Shown here: one piece after another, positions 35,872 through 44,353 of the stretch
Layout of the letters: each line of letters opens with the position of its first letter
Position numbering within the stretch: the stretch's first letter is position 1
Assembly (NCBI RefSeq): GCF_002074055.1
Contig: NZ_CP014619.1
Location: 2,947,002-3,011,001 of the forward strand
Source: Frondihabitans sp. 762G35
Lineage (GTDB): Bacteria > Actinomycetota > Actinomycetes > Actinomycetales > Microbacteriaceae
Reading direction: 5' to 3'
DNA length: 64,000 nt
The notes under the pieces: generated by a model
Seen by the model: only the letters and a program-made list of their open reading frames with translations
Database searches by the model: none
Told to the model about the DNA's origin: nothing
Translations under genes and position numbers: made by a program

Positions 35872-36045
35872 ATGTCGAAATCCAGCCACGAGACCAAGCG
35901 CGACGAACTGCGACAGGCGCAGGACGAACAGGAAGTTCGAGACGCCCTGCTGGGCGACGGAACCGAGCGCAACACCGCCTGGCTCTTCGAGCAGATCGAC
36001 GGCGGCCCGGCCACTACGAAGGCGAGCAAGCTCACCGACGTGTGA
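35872..36045 (+). CDS. small hypothetical charged protein
   Basis: A 57-residue protein from ATG 35872 with a GGGAGG site at 35861-35866. It is strongly charged and helical (HETKRDELRQAQDEQEVRDA) with a C-terminal FEQIDGGPATTKASKLTDV. A longer frame begins at GTG 35842, but the ribosome-binding site favours 35872. The family is not recognised. Confidence 0.5.
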   Translation: MSKSSHETKRDELRQAQDEQEVRDALLGDGTERNTAWLFEQIDGGPATTKASKLTDV

Positions 36046-36131
36046 GGAGACGGCCACCGCTGGCGATGCCCTGAACGTCTGCCCGTGAGGGCGTCGCTGG
36101 TTCGAGGTCGTCCCCCGGCGTAATCGACGAA

Positions 36132-36157
36132 GGTGGCGGGGATGTGTCCCCGCCACC
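36132..36157. terminator. hairpin terminator of facing Ig-like gene
   Basis: GGTGGCGGGG (36132-36141), loop ATGTGT, CCCCGCCACC (36148-36157) is a perfect 10-bp stem with the same arms as the terminator at 34735-34762. It serves the minus-strand gene ending at 36191 and may work for the small plus-strand gene too. Confidence 0.75.
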
Positions 36158-36190
36158 TCTGGTGGTGCTGGTGTTGCCGTCGAGTCCCGT

Positions 36191-37846
36191 CTAACGGACG
36201 GTGAGGGCGTGCTTGACGCTGGGAGCCGCGGCGTCGGCGGGGTTGGCCTTGTAGTAGACGGTGAAGTCGTACCGGCCGGGAGTGTTCACGGTCACGGGCA
36301 CGGTCCAGGTCCCGTCAGCAGCCGTCGTGGCCGTGCCACGCTTGGAACTGCCGAGGAAGACCGTGACCGTGCTGCCCGCCTTGCCGGTGCCGGTGAAGGC
36401 GAAGGTGCCCCTGTCGACCGTGGTGCCGGCGGCGGGGCTACCGACCGCGAAACCGACCTGACCGGGCGCGACGGTGATGTGGAGCGGCTGCTGGCTGGTG
36501 ACGGCGCCGGTTGGGACCTTCTTGTTGTAGGCGGTGAGGTTGTAGTCGGCGTAGTTCATCGTCGCGGTGAACGACCAGTTTCCGGAGGCGGGGACGCTGG
36601 CGACGCTTCCGATGGTGCGGGCGCCGTTCATGATGGTCACCTTGCTGCCGGGGTTGCCGCGGCCGGTGAAGGTGACCTGCTTGTCGGAGGTTTCGATGGT
36701 CGAGTCGTTCTTCGGGGTCGTGACCTCGAATCCGATGCCGGGTGCCGGCGGGGTGACGGTGCCGCCCGGGTTCAGGGTGACCGTCGACGTGGTGGTGTTG
36801 TTGCCCTTCGACAGCTGCTTCACCTCCAGCTTGTGCTCGGCACCGTCGAGGACCACGCCACGCGCCGTCCACGCACCCGTGGCGAGGACATCCGCGGTCG
36901 CGATGGCGGCGGGCTTGCCCGCCTCGCGGATCGTCACACGCCCCCCGGGCTCCCCACGACCCGAGAAGTCGAGGGCTCCGCCGGAATGCGCCGAGCCGTC
37001 GACAGGAGACGTGATGGTCACCTGGGCTCCGTAGTCGATGAAGACCCGAACCGGATCTGACACGGTTCCGCCCTGACCGAGGGTCTGAGTCACGTCGACG
37101 ATGTACGGCTGAGCCCGATGAGGAGCCGGGACCGACACCTCGAAGGAGCCGTCGGAGGCGGCCTCCGTCGACGCGACCACGTCGCCCGCGCTATTCCGCA
37201 GGATAACCTCCTCGAACGGCGATCCGCTGCCGAGGACCTTGGCGTCGACACCCAGGTCGTCGTCGAAGATGACGACGGCGTTGAGACCGTCCGCCGCTCG
37301 AACGTCGGCGTACGAGAAGAGCGCGGCATCGTCGGCGCTCCTGGAGAGAGCCAGGACGCCGAAACTCGCGGAGTTCCCCGTCGACGGAGACACCACGTCA
37401 GCGGTGAGCCACCACCCTGCACTACTCACGAAGAACCCGTCGTCCGTCTGAGTCCACCGGGCAGCCGCGTCGCTGCAGGAGCCGAACCCCAGAAAGGCAC
37501 TTCCGCTCGCTGTCGAGGGGACGAGGCACGAAGTCCAGTTCCGCGACTGCATCGTGAAAGCACCGCCGCCGACCGGCTTCACCGTGATTCGAGTCGCGAG
37601 GCGGACAGCCGTCTCAGCATCGCTGGGAACATGGCTGCTGAACGGTCCGTCGTACACCCGATCGGTCACGATCGTGTGATCGTTCAGGCTGTTCTCGTGA
37701 ACGAGTTTGATCGTCTTCTGGACGGGAGCGCGAAGCTTCGGTGCGGCATCGAGTGCCGATGCCGGAGAGGCGGCAGCGCCGGCCACGAGAGTGAGCCCGG
37801 CGAGGGCGGCCACGCCGAGGGCGAGGCCGCGAGGGAGATGTGACAC
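36191..37846 (-). CDS. secreted Ig-like surface protein (facing paralogue)
   Basis: A 551-residue protein from ATG 37846. The signal peptide ends near VAGAAASPASA. The head (about 40-200) has SCLVPSTASG, a second Cys in GFGSCSDAAARW and GWWLTAD, positions matching the head of the gene at 32776 although the rest has diverged strongly. Four Ig-like repeats follow. From about residue 335 the sequence [14 protein letters not shown] onward is nearly identical to the other long paralogue, and then a single final repeat ends in LTVR as there. It lacks the extra repeat unit. The promoter shares a 12-mer with the paralogue. Confidence 0.75.
   Translation of the reverse strand: MSHLPRGLALGVAALAGLTLVAGAAASPASALDAAPKLRAPVQKTIKLVHENSLNDHTIVTDRVYDGPFSSHVPSDAETAVRLATRITVKPVGGGAFTMQSRNWTSCLVPSTASGSAFLGFGSCSDAAARWTQTDDGFFVSSAGWWLTADVVSPSTGNSASFGVLALSRSADDAALFSYADVRAADGLNAVVIFDDDLGVDAKVLGSGSPFEEVILRNSAGDVVASTEAASDGSFEVSVPAPHRAQPYIVDVTQTLGQGGTVSDPVRVFIDYGAQVTITSPVDGSAHSGGALDFSGRGEPGGRVTIREAGKPAAIATADVLATGAWTARGVVLDGAEHKLEVKQLSKGNNTTTSTVTLNPGGTVTPPAPGIGFEVTTPKNDSTIETSDKQVTFTGRGNPGSKVTIMNGARTIGSVASVPASGNWSFTATMNYADYNLTAYNKKVPTGAVTSQQPLHITVAPGQVGFAVGSPAAGTTVDRGTFAFTGTGKAGSTVTVFLGSSKRGTATTAADGTWTVPVTVNTPGRYDFTVYYKANPADAAAPSVKHALTVR
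36470..36840 (-). repeat. 371-bp inverted repeat, right copy
   Basis: The reverse complement of this segment matches 33770-34140 with six mismatches, all of them silent or conservative (for example Ile/Val at one codon). Such identity, against much lower similarity either side, suggests recent duplication or ongoing gene conversion. Confidence 0.92.
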
Positions 37847-37895
37847 GGAGGGGTCCTTTCGAACGAAGCCGCGGTTCGGCTTACGACCCTCGAGT

Positions 37896-37913
37896 TTACA
37901 TCTGAAATACTAC
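37896..37913 (-). promoter_or_regulatory. AT-rich promoter element of facing Ig-like gene
   Basis: On the minus strand 37913-37902 reads GTAGTATTTCAG, identical to 32713-32724, followed by ATGTAA. It ends 55 bp before the start at 37846, a spacing close to that at the other gene. Confidence 0.5.
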
Positions 37914-37927
37914 GTGCTGGCTACGGC

Positions 37928-39112
37928 TCAGGTGTCGGCGTCGCGCCGGACCGACGCCGTGACCACGAACTTCGGCGACCGGGCCACCTGACGGGTCGGC
38001 CCGACCACGCGCTCGAGCACGGGTCGGTGGTGCAGGTGCGAGTTGAAGACCGTCCAGAGCTCCCCGCCCGGCTTGAGCACGCGCGCCGCCGCCTCGAAGA
38101 GCGCGGTCGCGATCTCAGGCTGGACGGCCGCATCGGCGTGGAACGGCGGGTTGAGCAGGACCAGGTCCACCGTCCCGGCCTGAATCGTCGACAGCGCGTC
38201 GTCCCGGACGACCGCCACGCGCTCCGAGAGGTCGTTCGCCTCGACAGTCGCGCGGGCGGACCGCACCGCCGCCTCCGAACGATCCGACGCGATCACCGCG
38301 GCCGACGGCCGGGTGCGTGCCGCCACGGCAGCCACGATGCCCGTGCCGCAGCCCAGGTCGACGATGGTCGCGGCCGTGGGAGCCGCTTCGGGCAGGTGCT
38401 CCAGGAGCATCCGCGTTCCGATGTCGAGGCGGGTGGAGGCGAAGGCACCTCCGTGCGCCTTCACCACGAGGTGGCCGCCGAGCACGGGGTCGTCGAGCGC
38501 CTCCGTGAGCGGGTAGGCGCGGGCATCCTGCGCCTCGTTCGGCTCGGAGGCGGTCAGCACGCGCGACTTCTGGCGGGAGAGACCGGCGTAGACCACGTCG
38601 AAGTGGTCGGCCAGGACCTCGTTCTGCGTGAGGGTCATGTGCTTGAGGCGACCGCCGGCGAAGATCACGACCTCCGGATGCGCGTGGCGGGCGACGAGGC
38701 TCGCGATCTCGTCGAGCGCGTCGAGGCTCCGGGGAAGCTGCAGGAGCACGACGCGCGCACCCGCGACCAGCGACTCGTCGAGCGCGTGCAGAGCGAAGGA
38801 GTCGGTGAGGCCGAGCGCGTCGGCGTTGAGCGCGATGGCCTTCTCCCCGGTCAGGGCGTCCTGGTGGGTGCGGATGCCCGTCAGCCCGAACAGGGTCGCC
38901 GCGGCGAGGGTCAGCGCGCCGTAATGGTCGCCGATGACGACCACGTCACCGGAGGCCGCCGTGCGCAGACTCGGCGCGGCCTCGTCGAGGATGAGCCGAT
39001 CGGCGGCGTCGACGGCCACGAGGTTCGGCGCCTCGAGATCGGGACGACGCCGCAGGGCCGAGAAGTCGAAGGCGTCGGACGGGTTGTCGGCAGGAGCAGC
39101 GGGGGAGGACAC
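37928..39112 (-). CDS. RlmG/RsmC-like class I methyltransferase
   Basis: A 394-residue protein from GTG 39112. Two Rossmann-type halves are present, as in RsmC and RlmG. The N-terminal half (VVVIGDHYGALTLAAATLFG) is degenerate. The C-terminal half binds S-adenosylmethionine (IVDLGCGTGIVAAVAA) and has the catalytic NPPF motif (LVLLNPPFHADAAV) used for exocyclic amino methylation. It probably makes m2G in rRNA; position not determinable. It starts 60 bp after hspR in the same direction and may be read through from the heat-shock operon. Confidence 0.85.
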   Translation of the reverse strand: MSSPAAPADNPSDAFDFSALRRRPDLEAPNLVAVDAADRLILDEAAPSLRTAASGDVVVIGDHYGALTLAAATLFGLTGIRTHQDALTGEKAIALNADALGLTDSFALHALDESLVAGARVVLLQLPRSLDALDEIASLVARHAHPEVVIFAGGRLKHMTLTQNEVLADHFDVVYAGLSRQKSRVLTASEPNEAQDARAYPLTEALDDPVLGGHLVVKAHGGAFASTRLDIGTRMLLEHLPEAAPTAATIVDLGCGTGIVAAVAARTRPSAAVIASDRSEAAVRSARATVEANDLSERVAVVRDDALSTIQAGTVDLVLLNPPFHADAAVQPEIATALFEAAARVLKPGGELWTVFNSHLHHRPVLERVVGPTRQVARSPKFVVTASVRRDADT

Positions 39113-39172
39113 CCGGCAAGCCTAGGCGGTGCGCTCCTCGCGGCGACCCGCCAGAGGGCGCGCGAGCGACTG

Positions 39173-39589
39173 CTAGCGGGTCGGCCGCCAGAGGACCACG
39201 GCGGTCTGCCGCTGCGGCCGGGTGCCGTGCCGGAGCGGCACGACGCCGCTCCCGGCCGACGACGACGCCGCGAAGACCCGCGACCCGGGGCGGTTGAGGA
39301 GCTCGTCGGCCAACGCCGACTCGAGCTCCCGCACGCGTTTGGAGAGGGACGCGACGGTGTTCTCCAGGTCGAGGATGCGCCGGATGCCCTCGAGGCTGAC
39401 GCCCTCGCCGCTGAGTCGGGCGATCTCCCGCAGCTGATTCACGTCGCGCATCGAGTAACGCCGCGACTTCCCGGCGGTGCGCGTCGGCACGACGAGGTCG
39501 AGCCGGTCGTACTGGCGGAGGGTCTGCGGGTGCATGCCCGCGAGCTCGGCCGCGACCGCGATCGCGAAGATCGGTGAGAACTCGTCCAT
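39173..39589 (-). CDS. hspR: HspR, MerR-family heat-shock repressor
   Basis: A 138-residue protein. The MerR-type winged helix is at residues 7-75 (IFAIAVAAELAGMHPQTLRQ, SRRYSMRDVNQLREI), followed by a dimerising coiled coil (ENTVASLSKRVRELESALAD). HspR binds HAIR repeats with DnaK as co-repressor. HAIR sites are present before dnaK and clpB in this window. The Ser/Arg-rich tail is variable. It is the last gene of dnaK-grpE-dnaJ-hspR, closing the autoregulatory loop. Confidence 0.93.
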   Translation of the reverse strand: MDEFSPIFAIAVAAELAGMHPQTLRQYDRLDLVVPTRTAGKSRRYSMRDVNQLREIARLSGEGVSLEGIRRILDLENTVASLSKRVRELESALADELLNRPGSRVFAASSSAGSGVVPLRHGTRPQRQTAVVLWRPTR

Positions 39590-39639
39590 GTCGGCCTCCC
39601 AACCGGCTCGGTGTCGACGCGGGGACGCGCCGGGCGGTG

Positions 39640-40632
39640 CTACTGGCGGGCTCGGTCGAGGAGCTCCGCGCGCGGATTCTCGTTCGGCAGGGCCTCCTGC
39701 AGGGCCTCGACCGCGGCTCGGGCCTTGTCGCTGAGGTGGGACGGGACGGCGACCTGGACGGTGGCGAGCAGGTCGCCCTTGCCCTCCTTGGCGTCGACGC
39801 CGCGACCCTTGACGCGCAGGACGCGACCCGAGGGGGTGCCGGGAGCGACGCGGAGCCGCACCGGCTCGCCGGCGAGGGTCGGCACCTCGATGGTGGCCCC
39901 GAGGGTCGCCTCGGCGAAGGTCACGGGGACGTCGAGCCGGAGGTTCAGGCCGTCGCGCTCGAACACGGGGTGCGGACGGACCGCGACCGTGAGGACGATG
40001 TCTCCGGCCTCCCCGCCGTCCTGGCTGGGCTCGCCGCGTCCGCGGAGGCGGATCTTCTGGCCGTCCTGCACGCCGGCGGGGATGCGGACCTTGATCGGCT
40101 TGCCCTGCGACTGCGTGAGGGTGATGGTCTCGCCGGTGACGGCGGTCTGGAAGTCGAGCGTGGTGGAGGCGACGATGTCGCGCCCCTTGCTCGGCCCACC
40201 GTAGCCGCGGTAGCCGCCGGAGGTCTGGCCGAAGCCGCCACCGCCGAACATCCCGCTGAAGATGTCCTCGAAGCCGCCGCCCGACTGGTAGCCGGACCGG
40301 CGCTGACCGCCCTGGCCGAACATGCCGCCGAAGACGTCCTCGAAGCCGCCGCCGCCCTGGCCGGGGGCACCGGCGCCGGCGGTGAAGCGGGCTCCGGAGC
40401 CCATGGCGCGGATCTGGTCGTACTCCTTGCGCTGCTCCGGGTCGGCGAGGACCGAGTGAGCCTCGCTGATCTCTTTGAAGCGGGCCTCGGAGGAGGCGTC
40501 ACCCGGGTTCGAGTCGGGGTGGTACTTCCGCGCGAGCTTGCGGTAGACCTTCTTGAGTTCGGCGGGCGTGACGTCTTTCGAGACGCCGAGCACGGCGTAG
40601 AAGTCTTTGTCGAACCAGTCCTGGCTTGCCAA
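39640..40632 (-). CDS. dnaJ: DnaJ/CbpA-type co-chaperone without zinc finger
   Basis: A 330-residue J-protein. The J domain (about residues 8-75) has the HPD tripeptide in KYHPDSNPGD. A Gly/Phe-rich stretch follows (about 95-160), then two beta C-terminal domains (LDFQTAVTGETITLTQSQG and later). No cysteine-rich zinc repeats are present, so this is a type II protein despite its place in the dnaK operon. It stimulates DnaK ATPase and delivers substrates. A 100-bp gap with a strong hairpin separates it from grpE. Confidence 0.93.
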   Translation of the reverse strand: MASQDWFDKDFYAVLGVSKDVTPAELKKVYRKLARKYHPDSNPGDASSEARFKEISEAHSVLADPEQRKEYDQIRAMGSGARFTAGAGAPGQGGGGFEDVFGGMFGQGGQRRSGYQSGGGFEDIFSGMFGGGGFGQTSGGYRGYGGPSKGRDIVASTTLDFQTAVTGETITLTQSQGKPIKVRIPAGVQDGQKIRLRGRGEPSQDGGEAGDIVLTVAVRPHPVFERDGLNLRLDVPVTFAEATLGATIEVPTLAGEPVRLRVAPGTPSGRVLRVKGRGVDAKEGKGDLLATVQVAVPSHLSDKARAAVEALQEALPNENPRAELLDRARQ

Positions 40633-40675
40633 GAGACCCGCCTTCCTTAGTGGTGCTGATGCTGAATCTTACGGG

Positions 40676-40705
40676 GGCGGCGGGCTCCCGAGGGAGCCCG
40701 CCGCC
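40676..40705. terminator. GC-rich hairpin between grpE and dnaJ
   Basis: GGCGGCGGGCTCCC (40676-40689) is followed after two bases by its exact complement (40692-40705), a 14-bp stem in the operon interior. No T-run follows, so it may attenuate or stabilise transcripts rather than end them fully. Confidence 0.6.
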
Positions 40706-40733
40706 GGTACTGCCGATCGTGCTGGTGGTGTCG

Positions 40734-41336
40734 TTACGCGGGGACCGAGACGGCGACCTTGGCCGCTCGGAGAACGCGCTCGCCGAGCACGTAGCCCGGT
40801 TCGATGACGTCGGCCACGGTGTTGACGGTGACGTCGGGCGTCGGCAGCTGCACGATCGCGTCGTGGATCTTCGGGTCGAAGACGTCGCCCTTGGCACCCA
40901 CCTGCGTCAGCCCGAACCGGTCGAAACCGCCGCGGAGCTTCTGCGCGATGACCACCATCGGGCCCTCAGCGAGGTCGCCGTGCGCCTCGGCGCGGCTGAG
41001 GTCGTCGAGTGCCGGCAGGACGGCCCGGATCACCTCGGCGATGACCGCGTCGCGGTTGGCCTCCCGGTCGCGCTCCACGCGCTTCCGGAAGTTGACGAGC
41101 TCGGCCTGCGCCCGGAGCATGTCCTGGCGCATCTCGGCGACGAGGTCGGTCGAGGCCTGGTCGAGCAGCGCCTCGTCCTCCGCGCTCAGCTCGACATCGG
41201 GACCTTCGGCCTGGATCAGGTCGTCGGCACCGTCGATGTCGGCCGTGCCGCCGTCCTCGGAGCCCGGCTCCGGCGAGGTGCGACCCTCGCCGGGGACGGT
41301 CGGCTCTTCTTCGGGGTTCTTCGCGTCGTCGCTCAT
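40734..41336 (-). CDS. grpE: GrpE nucleotide-exchange factor
   Basis: A 200-residue protein. A disordered acidic N-terminus (about 1-60) precedes the long coiled coil (MRQDMLRAQAELVNFRKRVE) and the beta domain with the family motif GVDRFG-like segment GGFDRFGLTQVG and FDPKIHDAIVQLP. It releases ADP from DnaK. It starts 3 bp after the dnaK stop, so the two are coupled. Confidence 0.94.
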   Translation of the reverse strand: MSDDAKNPEEEPTVPGEGRTSPEPGSEDGGTADIDGADDLIQAEGPDVELSAEDEALLDQASTDLVAEMRQDMLRAQAELVNFRKRVERDREANRDAVIAEVIRAVLPALDDLSRAEAHGDLAEGPMVVIAQKLRGGFDRFGLTQVGAKGDVFDPKIHDAIVQLPTPDVTVNTVADVIEPGYVLGERVLRAAKVAVSVPA

Positions 41337-41339
41337 CGA

Positions 41340-43211
41340 CTACTTCTTGTCGTCTTCGTCGTCCACGACCTCGGCGTCGACGATGTCCTCGTCGTCCGCC
41401 TTGGCGTCGCCCTCGGCGGGGCCGTCCGCAGGAGCACCGGGGCCGGCGGCAGCATCGGCCTGGCTCGACGCGTAGAGCGCCTGCCCGATCTTCTGCTGGC
41501 TCTCGGTGAGCTTGTCGACGGCCGGCTTGATGGCCGCCTCGTCGTCACCCGCGAGTGCGGACTTGAGCGAGTCGACGTCCGCCTGGACCTCGCTCTTGAC
41601 GTCGGCCGGGAGCTTCTCGTCGTTCTCCTTGAGGAGCTTCTCGATCGAGTAGACGAGCTGGTCGCCCGTGTTGCGGAGCTCCTGGGCCTCGCGGCGCGCC
41701 TTGTCTTCGGCGGCGTGCTCCTCGGCCTCGCGCACCATGCGCTCGATGTCCTCCTTCGCGAGCGAGGATCCGCCCGTGATGGTCATCGACTGCTCCTTGC
41801 CCGTCCCCTTGTCCTTCGCGGAGACGTGCACGATGCCGTTGGCGTCGATGTCGAACGTGACCTCGATCTGCGGGATGCCGCGGGGGGCCGGCGCGATGCC
41901 GGTCAGCTCGAAGGTGCCGAGGTTCTTGTTGTCTCGGGTGAACTCGCGCTCGCCCTGGAAGACCTGGATGGCGACCGACGGCTGGTTGTCGTCGGCGGTC
42001 GTGAAGGTCTCGCTGCGCTTGGTCGGGATCGCGGTGTTGCGCTCGATGAGCTTCGTCATCGCGCCACCCTTGGTCTCGATGCCGAGCGACAGCGGCGTGA
42101 CGTCGATGAGGAGGACGTCCTTCCGCTCGCCCTTGAGGACACCGGCCTGCAGGGCGGCGCCGACGGCGACGACCTCGTCCGGGTTGACGCCCTTGTTGGG
42201 CTCCTTGCCACCAGTCAGCGAGCGCACGACGTCGGAGACGGCGGGCATGCGGGTCGAGCCGCCGACGAGCACCACGTGGGCGATGTCGCCGACCTTGACG
42301 CCGGCCTCGGCGATGACGTCGTTGAACGGCTTCTTGGTCCGGTCGAGGAGGTCGGAGGTCCACTGCTCGAACTGCGAGCGCGAGATCGTCTCGTCGAGGT
42401 TGAGCGGGCCCTCGGAGGTGAGGGTGAGGTAGGGCAGCTGGATGCTCGTGCTGCTGGAGGAGGAGAGCTCCTTCTTGGCCTGCTCCGCCGCCTCCTTCAG
42501 GCGCTGCTTCGCGATCTTGTCGCCGGAGAGGTCGACGCCGTGGTCGTCCTTGAACTTCTTGATGAGGTGCTCGACGATCCGGTTGTCCCAGTCGTCGCCG
42601 CCGAGGCGGTTGTCACCGGAGGTCGCGCGGACCTGGATCGTGGAGAAGTCGTCGTCCTTGCCCACTTCGAGCAGCGAGACGTCGAACGTGCCGCCACCGA
42701 GGTCGAAGACGAGGATGAGCTCGTCCTCCTTGCCCTTGTCGAGGCCGTACGCGAGGGCGGCGGCGGTGGGCTCGTTGATGATGCGGAGCACATTGAGGCC
42801 GGCGATCTCGCCGGCGTCCTTCGTGGCCTGACGCTCGGAGTCGTTGAAGTAGGCCGGGACCGTGATGACGGCGTCGGTCACGTCCTCGCCGAGGTACTGC
42901 TCGGCGTCGCGCTTGAGCTTGCCGAGGATGCGGGCCGAGATCTCCTGCGGGGTGTACTTCTTGTCGTCCACGCCCACGGTCCAGTCGGTGCCGATGTGGC
43001 GCTTGACGCTGGAGATGGTGCGGTCGACGTTCGTGACGGCCTGGCGCTTCGCGGTCTCACCGACGAGCACCTCGCCGTCCTTCGTGAACGCGACGACCGA
43101 CGGGGTGGTGCGGAGGCCCTCCGCGTTGGCGATGACGGTGGGCTCGCCGCCCTCGAGGACCGCGACCACCGAGTTGGTGGTACCGAGGTCGATTCCTACT
43201 GCACGTGCCAT
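41340..43211 (-). CDS. dnaK: Hsp70 chaperone DnaK
   Basis: A 623-residue protein. Phosphate-1 motif [18 protein letters not shown], connect and phosphate-2 regions ([29 protein letters not shown]), the adenosine motif [13 protein letters not shown] and the linker [11 protein letters not shown] are all intact. The substrate-binding domain ends in an acidic tail, [10 protein letters not shown]. It is first in the operon and is controlled by HspR through the HAIR at 43262-43282. Confidence 0.96.
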   Translation of the reverse strand: MARAVGIDLGTTNSVVAVLEGGEPTVIANAEGLRTTPSVVAFTKDGEVLVGETAKRQAVTNVDRTISSVKRHIGTDWTVGVDDKKYTPQEISARILGKLKRDAEQYLGEDVTDAVITVPAYFNDSERQATKDAGEIAGLNVLRIINEPTAAALAYGLDKGKEDELILVFDLGGGTFDVSLLEVGKDDDFSTIQVRATSGDNRLGGDDWDNRIVEHLIKKFKDDHGVDLSGDKIAKQRLKEAAEQAKKELSSSSSTSIQLPYLTLTSEGPLNLDETISRSQFEQWTSDLLDRTKKPFNDVIAEAGVKVGDIAHVVLVGGSTRMPAVSDVVRSLTGGKEPNKGVNPDEVVAVGAALQAGVLKGERKDVLLIDVTPLSLGIETKGGAMTKLIERNTAIPTKRSETFTTADDNQPSVAIQVFQGEREFTRDNKNLGTFELTGIAPAPRGIPQIEVTFDIDANGIVHVSAKDKGTGKEQSMTITGGSSLAKEDIERMVREAEEHAAEDKARREAQELRNTGDQLVYSIEKLLKENDEKLPADVKSEVQADVDSLKSALAGDDEAAIKPAVDKLTESQQKIGQALYASSQADAAAGPGAPADGPAEGDAKADDEDIVDAEVVDDEDDKK

Positions 43212-43261
43212 GGGGCTTTTCTCCTTCGTCGTGCTTGGTGTTGCGAAGTCTGATCGCCGGG

Positions 43262-43282
43262 GTTGAGTCCGACAGGCTCAAG
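43262..43282 (-). promoter_or_regulatory. HAIR element 1, HspR operator of dnaK
   Basis: GTTGAGT (43262-43268), 7 bp, GCTCAAG (43276-43282). On the minus strand it overlaps the end of the minus-10 box TAAACT and lies 51 bp before dnaK. Confidence 0.88.
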
Positions 43283-43308
43283 TTTAGCCATCGCTCGCGG
43301 AGAGTCAA
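43281..43308 (-). promoter_or_regulatory. dnaK promoter
   Basis: On the minus strand, TTGACT (43308-43303) and TAAACT (43286-43281) are separated by 16 bp, a good housekeeping-type promoter. HAIR 1 begins within the minus-10 box, explaining repression by HspR. Confidence 0.78.
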
Positions 43309-43323
43309 GCGGGAAGCCTGAAA

Positions 43324-43344
43324 GTTGAGTGTGGTCGACTCAAG
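43324..43344 (-). promoter_or_regulatory. HAIR element 2 upstream of dnaK promoter
   Basis: GTTGAGT (43324-43330), GTGGTCG, ACTCAAG (43338-43344) is a near-consensus HAIR, 16 bp upstream of the minus-35 box. It may give cooperative HspR binding. Confidence 0.8.
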
Positions 43345-43687
43345 GAGAGGCCGTGGGGGCGGCGGGCGCGACGTGACCTCGGCCGGGCATCCTGCGGTGA
43401 CGTCACGCGGATGCGGCGGAGGAGAGAGAAGAGAGGGGCGCCCGCAAGGGGTTCTGCCGCGCTGGAGCCGACCTGACCGTGGCCCCCCACCGGTCATGGC
43501 CTTCCCCCGCTCCGGCGCGGCAGTCCCTCTGGCACACTCGATGATTCGGGCATCGAGGTCGGATCTGGTCCAACGGAACCACCCTGGCAGCCGCCCGGGC
43601 CCGCCGACAGTAGTAGATGTGATGGCACCCGAACGGGGGGTACGGTGGCCGAACCTGCGCAACCCTAGACTTTCCTCGGGAGGATCG

Positions 43688-44353
43688 ATGAGCGACCAGA
43701 CGCCGCTGCCGGTTTTACGCGTGGCTCTGGTCGAGGACCACGAAATCGTGGCGGTCGGTTTCGCCCAGCTCCTCCGCGAGTTCGCGGACATCCAGGTGGT
43801 CGCCGTGACCCCGACCGTCCGCGATCTCGACCTCGACGCGACCCCGGTCGACCTCGTCGTCCTCGACCTCCGACTCGGCGACGGGTCGAGCGCGACCGAC
43901 AACATCGGCACGCTCGTCGCGGCGGGGGCCGACGTCCTGATCCTGACCGCGGCGGAGGACCCGCAGGCGATCCGGGCCGCGGCGAAGGCGGGCGCCCTCG
44001 GCATCGTCCGCAAGTCGCAGCCGGTCGAGGAGCTCGTCGACGCCATCCGCGACGCCGCGAGGGGCACCACCGTCGCCGGGCTCGACTGGGCCGCGGCCAT
44101 CGACGGCGACGAGGCCCTGGCCGACGCCGGCCTCAGCGCCCGCGAGCGCGAGATCCTGGCGCTCTACGCGTCCGGCGAGAAGGCCCAGTCGGTCGCGTAC
44201 CTCACGAACCTCTCCAAGGCGACGGTGGCCAACTACGTCAGCAGGATCCGGGCCAAGTACGCCAACGCCGGCCGCCCCGCCCACACCAAGGTCGACCTCC
44301 ACCGGCGCGCGGCCGAGGACGGCCTGCTCACCGACGACCGGCGGCTCGGGTGA
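43688..44353 (+). CDS. NarL/LuxR-type response regulator
   Basis: A 221-residue protein from ATG 43688. The receiver domain (about 10-125) has the acidic pair in VALVEDHE, phospho-acceptor Asp in LVVLDLRLGD, Thr in LILTAAED and Lys in VRKSQ, all intact. The C-terminal LuxR helix-turn-helix is LSAREREILALYASGEKAQS then ATVANYVSRIRAKY. It is co-translated with the kinase that follows (GTGA-type overlap at 44350). It probably autoregulates the four-gene operon. Confidence 0.92.
   Translation: MSDQTPLPVLRVALVEDHEIVAVGFAQLLREFADIQVVAVTPTVRDLDLDATPVDLVVLDLRLGDGSSATDNIGTLVAAGADVLILTAAEDPQAIRAAAKAGALGIVRKSQPVEELVDAIRDAARGTTVAGLDWAAAIDGDEALADAGLSAREREILALYASGEKAQSVAYLTNLSKATVANYVSRIRAKYANAGRPAHTKVDLHRRAAEDGLLTDDRRLG

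Larger units (their letters stand above)
43212..43687. other. 476-bp intergenic region between dnaK and two-component operon
   Basis: It holds the dnaK promoter and two HAIR repeats at its left end (43262-43344), a GTGACGTCAC palindrome (43397-43406) and, at the right, a likely minus-10 TAGACT (43666-43671) with GGGAGG (43678-43683) for the response regulator. The middle, about 43410-43640, shows no feature I can support. Confidence 0.6.

Noticed and set aside
40626-43253. 875-codon open frame on the plus strand across dnaK and grpE
   Set aside because: It is antisense to strongly conserved dnaK and grpE; long antisense frames are expected at this GC content, and the translation is a low-complexity Val/Leu/Asp/Arg-rich shadow.
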